64,000 nucleotides of DNA from Burkholderia sp. Nafp2/4-1b. GTDB lineage: Bacteria > Pseudomonadota > Gammaproteobacteria > Burkholderiales > Burkholderiaceae. Below the pieces are notes generated by a model that was not told the DNA's origin, ran no database searches, and worked only from the letters and a program-made list of their open reading frames with translations. The position numbers and the translations under genes are program-made. The stretch spans positions 309,393-373,392 of the forward strand of contig NZ_ML058606.1 of assembly GCF_003635165.1 (NCBI RefSeq), read 5' to 3'. This document shows, one piece after another, positions 58,786-64,000 of this stretch (the first letter of the stretch is position 1; each line of letters opens with the position of its first letter).

Positions 58786-58821
58786 GGGCCGGGCGCCGCG
58801 CAAAGCGGCATCGCCCGGCCC
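58786..58821. repeat. Nested GC hairpin between the binding-protein and kinase genes
   Basis: Arms GGGCCGGGCG (58786-58795) and CGCCCGGCCC (58812-58821) enclose a second small stem CCGC/GCGG. There is no T-run. It lies just after the binding-protein stop on the minus strand, the position of RNA-stabilising hairpins that raise binding-protein yield. Confidence 0.6.
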
Positions 58822-58855
58822 GGCACCGGCGGCAAGCGCCGATCGTGCGACGCGA

Positions 58856-59800
58856 TCAGCGCGGGCTGCTCCAGCCCTTGTAGCCCTTCACGTTGTCGCG
58901 CGTGATGAGCGTCGGCTCGATCAGGATCATCGGATTGGCCGGCTTCTGGCCGTTCATGATCCCGTAGCCGACGTTCACGGCCTGCTGCGCCATCGCCCAC
59001 GGATCCTGGCTCGACGATGCCTGCACGAGCGTATTCGACTTCAGCGCCACTTCGATGTCGGGTGCGCCGTCGACCGACGTGATCACGATGTTCGGGCGGT
59101 TCAGCTGCTTCGCGGCGAGATCGCTGCCGATCGCCTGCGGGTCGTTGATCGTGAACACGCCGTCGAGCTTCGGAAAGCGCGTGAGGTAGCCCTGCATCGT
59201 GTTCATCCCGCCTTCGCGGGAGCCCTTGCCGTCCTGGTCGCTCGACAGCAGCTTGATGCCCGGGTTCTTCCCGAGCACGGCCTTGCAGCCGTTCACGCGA
59301 TCGATCACGGCCGACACCTGCGGGCCGTTCTCGATGATCACGTTGCCCTTGCCGTTGAGCTTCTTCGCGAGGTAATCGCACGCCAGCTCGCCGGCCTTCA
59401 CGTTGTTGGTCTGCACGGTCGCGTTCGCGCCGGCCGCGGCGACGTCCACCGCGACCACCGTGATGCCGGCCGCCTGCGCCTTCTTCACCGCCGGCTCGAT
59501 CGCCTTCGGATCGGTCGCGTTGAGCAGGATCATGTCGACGTGCGCGGAGATGAAGTTGTCGATCTGCGTGAACTGCTTGTTCAGATCGTAGTCGGCCGAG
59601 ACCGCGGTCACTTTCGCGTTCGGATTGAGCTGCTTCGCGCGGGCTTCCGCGCCTTTCACGATCGTGACGAAGTACGGGTTGCCGAGCGACCCGACCGTGA
59701 CGCCGATCGATTTCAGCGGCTTGTCGGCGGCATGGGCGGCGGCAGCGCCGAATGCGAGTGCGCAGGCGACGGCGGTCAGGGCGGCGTGGTGCTTGAACAT
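58856..59800 (-). CDS. Periplasmic sugar-binding protein of the ABC operon, 314 aa
   Basis: A signal peptide (AALTAVACALAFGAAAAHAA) is followed by a Peripla_BP_4 (RbsB-type) two-lobed binding fold: SIGVTVGSLGNPYFVTIVKG at the start, then DMILLNATDPKAIEPAVKKA and PKLDGVFTINDPQAIGSDLA. It captures the sugar and hands it to the permease. The family binds ribose, fructose, xylose, allose and others; residues alone do not decide. Next to the PfkB kinase and ROK regulator, the set resembles both rbs and the fructose frcBCAK layout. Confidence 0.9.
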   Translation of the reverse strand: MFKHHAALTAVACALAFGAAAAHAADKPLKSIGVTVGSLGNPYFVTIVKGAEARAKQLNPNAKVTAVSADYDLNKQFTQIDNFISAHVDMILLNATDPKAIEPAVKKAQAAGITVVAVDVAAAGANATVQTNNVKAGELACDYLAKKLNGKGNVIIENGPQVSAVIDRVNGCKAVLGKNPGIKLLSSDQDGKGSREGGMNTMQGYLTRFPKLDGVFTINDPQAIGSDLAAKQLNRPNIVITSVDGAPDIEVALKSNTLVQASSSQDPWAMAQQAVNVGYGIMNGQKPANPMILIEPTLITRDNVKGYKGWSSPR

Positions 59801-59885
59801 GTCGTTGTGTCTCCGGAAGGTCCGTTGGCGGACGGGCGCAGGAGGACCTGCCTGCGCTCGATGGTTGAACGATGGCGGATGCGTG

Positions 59886-60923
59886 TCAGGTGCGGGCCGA
59901 GTCGCGCTGGCGATAGCGGTCGAGTGCGACGGCGCCGATGATCACGAGCCCCTTGATGATGTATTGCCAGATATCGGACACGCCGAGCAGCACGAGGCCG
60001 TTGGTCAGCACCGCGATGATCAGCGCGCCGATCAGCGTGCCGACGATCGAACCGACGCCGCCGACGAAGCTCGTGCCGCCGAGGATCACCGCGGCGATCG
60101 CGTCGAGTTCGTACGACTGGCCGAGCTGCAGGCCGTTGGCCGCGTAGAGGCGCGCGGCCGACATCACCGCACCGAGGCCGGCAAGCAGGCCCGATGCCGC
60201 ATAGACGAACAGCTGGATCGCGCGCACGTTGATGCCCGACAGCCGCGCGGCTTCCGGGTTGCCGCCGACCGAATAGATCCGCATCCCGAGCACGGTGCGG
60301 CGCAGGATGAACCACGACAGCGCGATCACCGCGACCGCGATGATGACGAGCCACGGCACACCGAGGATTGAGCCGTTGCCGATGAACGCGAACGGCAGTT
60401 GCGGGTTGAAGACGGTCGTGTCGTTGCCGATCAGGCGCGCGACGCCGCGCACGGCCGTCATCGCGCCGAGCGTGACGATGAACGGCGGCAGGCGCAGGAA
60501 CGAGATGAGCCCGCCGTTGATCGCGCCGAACACGAGACCGACGACGAGCGCGAGCGGCACGCCGAGCCAGCCCCAGCCGGGGATGGTCGACGCGAGCAGC
60601 GCGGCGACCGCCGACGCGGCGAGCACCGAGCCGACCGACAGGTCGATGCCGCCCGTCAGGATCACGAAGGTCATGCCGGCGGCGAGCACGATGTTGATCG
60701 ATGCCTGCTGCGTGACGATCGACAGGTTCTGCAGCGTGAAGAAGCCGTCGGTCAGGAAGCCGAAGCCGATGCACAGCACCAGCAGCACCGGCAGCATGCC
60801 GGCGGTGCGCAGCAGCGACTGCATGCGTGCGCGATGATCGGCGCCGCGCATCAGCGGCGTGCGGTTGGCGACCGGATGGGCCGTCGCGGAAGCCAGGTTC
60901 CGTTGCTTGGTCGGGTTGATCAT
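59886..60923 (-). CDS. Sugar ABC transporter permease (RbsC-like), 345 aa
   Basis: A ten-helix permease of the branched-chain/ribose group (BPD_transp_2). GMTFVILTGGIDLSVGSVLA is the family signature, followed by GLVFGAINGGLISFLRLPPF and the EAA-like loop AARLSGINVRAIQLFVY, then ELDAIAAVILGGTSFVGGVG. The length includes a cytoplasmic N-terminal extension of about 30 residues. It lies 40 nt after the ATPase gene and 85 nt before the binding-protein gene. Confidence 0.9.
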   Translation of the reverse strand: MINPTKQRNLASATAHPVANRTPLMRGADHRARMQSLLRTAGMLPVLLVLCIGFGFLTDGFFTLQNLSIVTQQASINIVLAAGMTFVILTGGIDLSVGSVLAASAVAALLASTIPGWGWLGVPLALVVGLVFGAINGGLISFLRLPPFIVTLGAMTAVRGVARLIGNDTTVFNPQLPFAFIGNGSILGVPWLVIIAVAVIALSWFILRRTVLGMRIYSVGGNPEAARLSGINVRAIQLFVYAASGLLAGLGAVMSAARLYAANGLQLGQSYELDAIAAVILGGTSFVGGVGSIVGTLIGALIIAVLTNGLVLLGVSDIWQYIIKGLVIIGAVALDRYRQRDSART

Positions 60924-60963
60924 TTCGGTACCTTGAATGAAGAGGGAAATGAGGGAGCCGGGG

Positions 60964-62517
60964 TCAGTGCGCGTCGGCGAGCTCGGCCTGCGAGCCGGTC
61001 GCGAGCGCGATGATCGCTTCCTGCGTGATGGGGGTATGCGTGTGGCCGCCGAGCTCGCCGGCGATCTCGCCTTCGCGCATCACGAGCACGCGGTCGGCGA
61101 CGCCGATGATTTCCGGCAGTTCGCTCGAGATCACGATCACGCCGACGCCCGCGCGGGCCAGTTCGTTGATGATCCGGTAGATCTCGGATTTCGCGCCGAT
61201 GTCGACGCCGCGCGTCGGTTCATCGAGGATCAGCACGCGCGGCTTCGTCTCGAGCAGGCGCGACAGCAGCACCTTCTGCTGGTTGCCGCCCGACAGCGCG
61301 CCGACGTTCACGTTCGCGTTCGGCACGCGGATCGACAGCGAGGCGATCGCGTCGCGTGCGCGTACGGCGCCGCGAGCCAGATCGAGCGCGCCGAGTCGCG
61401 CATCGCGATTGCACACCGAGATGTTGATGTTGTCGCGCACGCTCATGTCGAGGAACAGGCCCTGGCGCTTGCGGTCTTCGGTCAGGTAGACGAGGCCCGC
61501 ATCGATCGCGTCGCGCGGCGAATGCGCGCCGAACGTACGGTCGCCGAGCTTCACGTCGCCGCGCGTGCGCGGCTCCGCGCCGAAGATCAGCCGCGCGAGC
61601 TCGGTGCGGCCCGCGCCGACGAGCCCGGCGATGCCGAGCACCTCGCCGGCATGCAGGTCGAGGCTGCAGCCGCGCACGCGGTCGTCGTCGGCAATGTCGC
61701 GCACCGACAGCAGCAGGTGGCCGGGATCGTACGGCGCATGTTGCTTCTTGTAGAAGCCGGAGATGTCGCGCCCCACCATCATCGCGACCAGCCGTTCGGC
61801 CGACAGCGATTCGCGCTCGAGCGTGCCGACATACGAGCCGTCGCGCAGCACCGACACGCGGTCCGACAGTTCGTAGATCTCCGCCATCCGGTGGCTGATG
61901 TAGATGATGGCGAGGCCTTCCTCGCGCAGCTGGCGGATCAGGCCGAACAGGTGCTCGGTCTCGCGCGACGACAGCGGCGTCGTCGGTTCGTCCATCACGA
62001 GGATGCGTGCGCGGGTATGCACGGCGCGCGCGATCTCGACGAGCTGCTGCTCGGCGATCGACAGCGTGCCGACGAGCGTGTCCGGTCCGAACGGCGCGCC
62101 GAGACGTGCGAGCACGTCCTGGCAGCCGCGCGCCATCGCCGCGCGGTCGATGGTGCCCCAGCGCCGGTTGCCGCTGCGCAGTTCGCGGCCGACGTAGATG
62201 TTTTCCGCGACGGTCAGGTTAGGTGCCAGGCACAGCTCCTGGTAGATCACCGCGACGCCCGCATCGCGCGCGGCGAGCGGGCCGTCGACGTCGATCGGCT
62301 CGCCGTCGATCAGGATTTCGCCGCCGGCGTCGGCGCGGTAGGCGCCGGACAGGATCTTCATCAGCGTCGATTTGCCCGCGCCGTTCTCGCCCATCAGCGA
62401 ATGGATCTCGCCCGGATAGACGGTCAGGCTGACGTTGTCGAGCGCGCGCACGGCGGGGAACGTCTTGCTGATCCGGCGCATCTCGAGCAGCGGCCGGGGC
62501 GACTCAGAACGCGACAT
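60964..62517 (-). CDS. Sugar ABC transporter ATP-binding protein (RbsA-like), 517 aa
   Basis: A double ATPase of the RbsA/MglA type. The first half has Walker [10 protein letters not shown] (43-51), signature [15 protein letters not shown] and Walker [11 protein letters not shown]; the second half has the degenerate P-loop [16 protein letters not shown], signature [15 protein letters not shown] and [16 protein letters not shown]. This asymmetry is normal for the family. Its start overlaps the ROK gene end by 14 nt, so regulator and transporter are translated from one message. Confidence 0.93.
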   Translation of the reverse strand: MSRSESPRPLLEMRRISKTFPAVRALDNVSLTVYPGEIHSLMGENGAGKSTLMKILSGAYRADAGGEILIDGEPIDVDGPLAARDAGVAVIYQELCLAPNLTVAENIYVGRELRSGNRRWGTIDRAAMARGCQDVLARLGAPFGPDTLVGTLSIAEQQLVEIARAVHTRARILVMDEPTTPLSSRETEHLFGLIRQLREEGLAIIYISHRMAEIYELSDRVSVLRDGSYVGTLERESLSAERLVAMMVGRDISGFYKKQHAPYDPGHLLLSVRDIADDDRVRGCSLDLHAGEVLGIAGLVGAGRTELARLIFGAEPRTRGDVKLGDRTFGAHSPRDAIDAGLVYLTEDRKRQGLFLDMSVRDNINISVCNRDARLGALDLARGAVRARDAIASLSIRVPNANVNVGALSGGNQQKVLLSRLLETKPRVLILDEPTRGVDIGAKSEIYRIINELARAGVGVIVISSELPEIIGVADRVLVMREGEIAGELGGHTHTPITQEAIIALATGSQAELADAH

Positions 62518-63751
62518 GGTTGACCTCCTGCGATTCGGTGCGGGCGCCCTTCAGGATGCCGGCCCGCGGGGAGAAGTTGAAGAACATCGGCAGCGTCGCG
62601 GCGCCGATTGCGCCGGCGTCGGCGCCAAACGTGCCGCGCACGAGCGTTGGCGTGCCGCGTGCTTCCGGTGCGGTCGCGACGAGAGCCGCGCGCAGGCGCG
62701 CCATCACCGCATCGAGCAGGCCGGCGTCGGTATCGGCGTCGAGCACGACCACCGGCGCGTCCACCACGCACAGCACCGCGCGCAATGCCGGGGCCAGTGC
62801 GTCGACGCAGTCGTCGATCCATTCGCCGACCGCCGGCAGGCCGCGCGCGATGCAGGCTTCGAGATCCGCGCGGTTCTCGACCGTCTCGCCGTGATGACGC
62901 AGGTGGCGTACGAGCGCATGCAGCGATGCGCGGGCCAGCAGGATGTCCCACGGGCCGCGCGGCGGCGGCGCGGACGCCAGCCGGCTTGGCGGCACGGGAA
63001 TCACGGCGATGTCGCCGGCGTTGCCGGTCACGCCGCGCAGGCAGTCGCCGTCGATCGCGATGCCGCCGCCGATCGCGGGGCCGATGAACAGGTACACGAA
63101 GTCGTCGCACTGCCGGCCGTACCCGTAGAACAGTTCGGCGATCGCGGCCGCGTTGCCGTCGTTTTCGCCGAACACGGGCAGCGCCAGCGTGCGCCCCAGG
63201 TCGCTCGCGAAGTCGACGTCTTCCCAGGCGCGGAACGTGTCGGGTGCGAGACCGAGCTCGCGCATCCATGCGCCGAGGTTGTACGGCTGCGCCACGCCGA
63301 CGCCGGTCAGGCGTGCGCGCTCATGGGCGGGCAGCAGGTCCTGCATCGCGTCGATGTCGCGCCGGACGATCTCGAGTACGTCGGCGGGCGGGGGGAGCAG
63401 CGTGTCGTGCGAGCGGCGGCCGAGCACGTCGCCCGCGAAATTGACGAGCGCCGTCTCGATGCGCATCCGGTCGAGATGGACGCCGATGCCGAACGCGCCG
63501 CGCGGATCGAGGCGGATCAGCGACGCCGGCTGGCCGCGCTGGCCTTCGGTGCGGCCGGCGAATTCGATCAGCTTCGCGTCGGCGAGCGACGCGATGATGC
63601 TGCCGACCGCCGTGCCCGTCATGTTCGCGAAACGGGCGAGGTCGGCCTTCGACGCGCTGCCCGCACGGCGCAGCGTCTTCAACAGCAGGCGCTCGTTGTA
63701 ACGGCGCACGTTGGCCGAGTTGCTTCCCTGGCCGATGTGCGGGCTTCTCAT
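62504..63751 (-). CDS. ROK-family transcriptional repressor, 415 aa
   Basis: A winged helix-turn-helix (about 20-85: [20 protein letters not shown], then [18 protein letters not shown]) is joined to a ROK sugar-kinase-like domain with [18 protein letters not shown] and [13 protein letters not shown]. The zinc-binding Cys cluster (CxCGxxGC) found in many ROK proteins is missing after [10 protein letters not shown]. The ATG at 63751 with GGAAGGAGAC upstream is preferred to an in-frame ATG at 63766. It is the first gene of the operon and lies 36 nt after a perfect palindrome, suggesting self-repression relieved by the sugar. Confidence 0.88.
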   Translation of the reverse strand: MRSPHIGQGSNSANVRRYNERLLLKTLRRAGSASKADLARFANMTGTAVGSIIASLADAKLIEFAGRTEGQRGQPASLIRLDPRGAFGIGVHLDRMRIETALVNFAGDVLGRRSHDTLLPPPADVLEIVRRDIDAMQDLLPAHERARLTGVGVAQPYNLGAWMRELGLAPDTFRAWEDVDFASDLGRTLALPVFGENDGNAAAIAELFYGYGRQCDDFVYLFIGPAIGGGIAIDGDCLRGVTGNAGDIAVIPVPPSRLASAPPPRGPWDILLARASLHALVRHLRHHGETVENRADLEACIARGLPAVGEWIDDCVDALAPALRAVLCVVDAPVVVLDADTDAGLLDAVMARLRAALVATAPEARGTPTLVRGTFGADAGAIGAATLPMFFNFSPRAGILKGARTESQEVNHVAF

Positions 63752-63787
63752 GGCGTCTCCTTCCATGGGGCGTCTGCGATCGACGCA

Positions 63788-63814
63788 TTAAATAAATCAC
63801 GTTGATTTATTTAA
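63788..63814. promoter_or_regulatory. Perfect palindromic operator of the ROK/sugar operon
   Basis: TTAAATAAATCA (63788-63799), spacer CGT, TGATTTATTTAA (63803-63814): 12-bp arms without mismatch, AT-rich in a GC-rich genome, 37-63 nt before the repressor ATG. This is the size and composition of a ROK or NagC-type operator. Confidence 0.8.
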
Positions 63815-63945
63815 CCGCGTGGGCGACCGGATGTCAGCCTAGGGAAATCCCGGTTTCGGGCGGAGAGTGAGACGGGGCGGGGGGCGGAGGAAGGCGGTGT
63901 GAAGTGCCCCGAGATGGCGATGTGGCGCTTCGGGAACTAGAAATG

Positions 63946-63975
63946 AAAAAAGGCCGGCATAAAGCCGACCTTTTT
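63946..63975 (-). terminator. Terminator of the tRNA at the window edge
   Basis: On the minus strand GGTCGGC-TTTAT-GCCGGCC (one mismatch) is followed by six T. It lies 10 nt after the tRNA 3' end. Confidence 0.8.
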
Positions 63976-63984
63976 AAATACAGA

Positions 63985-64000
63985 TGGTGCCCAGGAGAGG
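63985..64000 (-). tRNA. 3' end of a tRNA, probably tRNA-Leu (partial)
   Basis: The minus strand reads CCTCT-CCTGGGC-A-CCA: the 3' half of a T-stem, the 7-nt acceptor strand, a discriminator A and an encoded CCA. The implied 5' acceptor GCCCAGG suits a Burkholderia tRNA-Leu. The rest lies beyond the window, so the anticodon is not visible. An intrinsic terminator follows at once. Confidence 0.7.

Overview
This window looks like about 64 kb of the main chromosome of a Burkholderia species, most likely the Burkholderia cepacia complex. The evidence is high GC, the betaproteobacterial order scpB-rluB-rimP-nusA-infB-rbfA-truB, a 2-oxoglutarate dehydrogenase operon next to typA, a complete tad (Flp pilus) locus, and beside it a second, long Hfq that matches the Hfq2 described in B. 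cenocepacia. I see no prophage, integrative element, CRISPR array or intact insertion sequence.

Layout. 1-2.9 kb is a loose region with a hypothetical protein, a small secreted protein, an IS402-like helix-turn-helix remnant and an orphan LysR regulator. 3.2-13.1 kb carries genes for chromosome segregation, rRNA modification, transcription elongation and translation initiation; a promoter with an early intrinsic terminator sits ahead of rimP. 13.1-18.1 kb (minus strand) is a MarR-controlled tripartite drug efflux operon of the emrRCAB type. 18.4-27.5 kb holds typA, sucA-sucB-lpdA and zapE. 27.7-28.7 kb has a second IS402-like remnant and a DUF2147 protein. 28.8-33.6 kb (minus) is an unusual operon: two paralogous repeat-rich lipoproteins followed by a TpsB-type outer-membrane transporter, with no classical TpsA partner. 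34.3-47.1 kb is the tad locus (flp, cpaA, tadE, cpaB, cpaC, cpaE, cpaF, tadB, tadC, tadD, a DUF3613 gene, tadG) ending in a sigma-54 activator with a receiver-like N-terminus that lacks the phospho-acceptor Asp. 47.2-49.1 kb has DUF2968, hfq2 and a PXPV-repeat protein. 49.2-52.9 kb carries DUF1571, fadD and a TetR regulator. 53.1-57.7 kb has an MFS transporter, a GNAT acetyltransferase, a ParB-like protein and a SulP transporter. 57.8-63.8 kb is a sugar ABC uptake operon with a PfkB kinase and a ROK repressor with a perfect 12+12 bp operator. The window ends in the 3' end of a tRNA (probably Leu) on the minus strand.

Most interesting point. The lipoprotein/TpsB operon has a textbook sigma-54 promoter (TGGCAC-N5-TTGCA, minus strand, 33665-33680), with a cluster of CGTAACG/CGTTACG elements about 130-190 bp upstream, where an enhancer-binding protein would sit. 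The only sigma-54 activator in the window is the last gene of the adjacent tad cluster. This suggests one surface programme combining Flp pili with an undescribed two-lipoprotein/TpsB surface or secretion system. Its TpsB has also lost the Arg of the conserved VRGY-type motif. All of this was read by eye from sequence; no database search or alignment was run.
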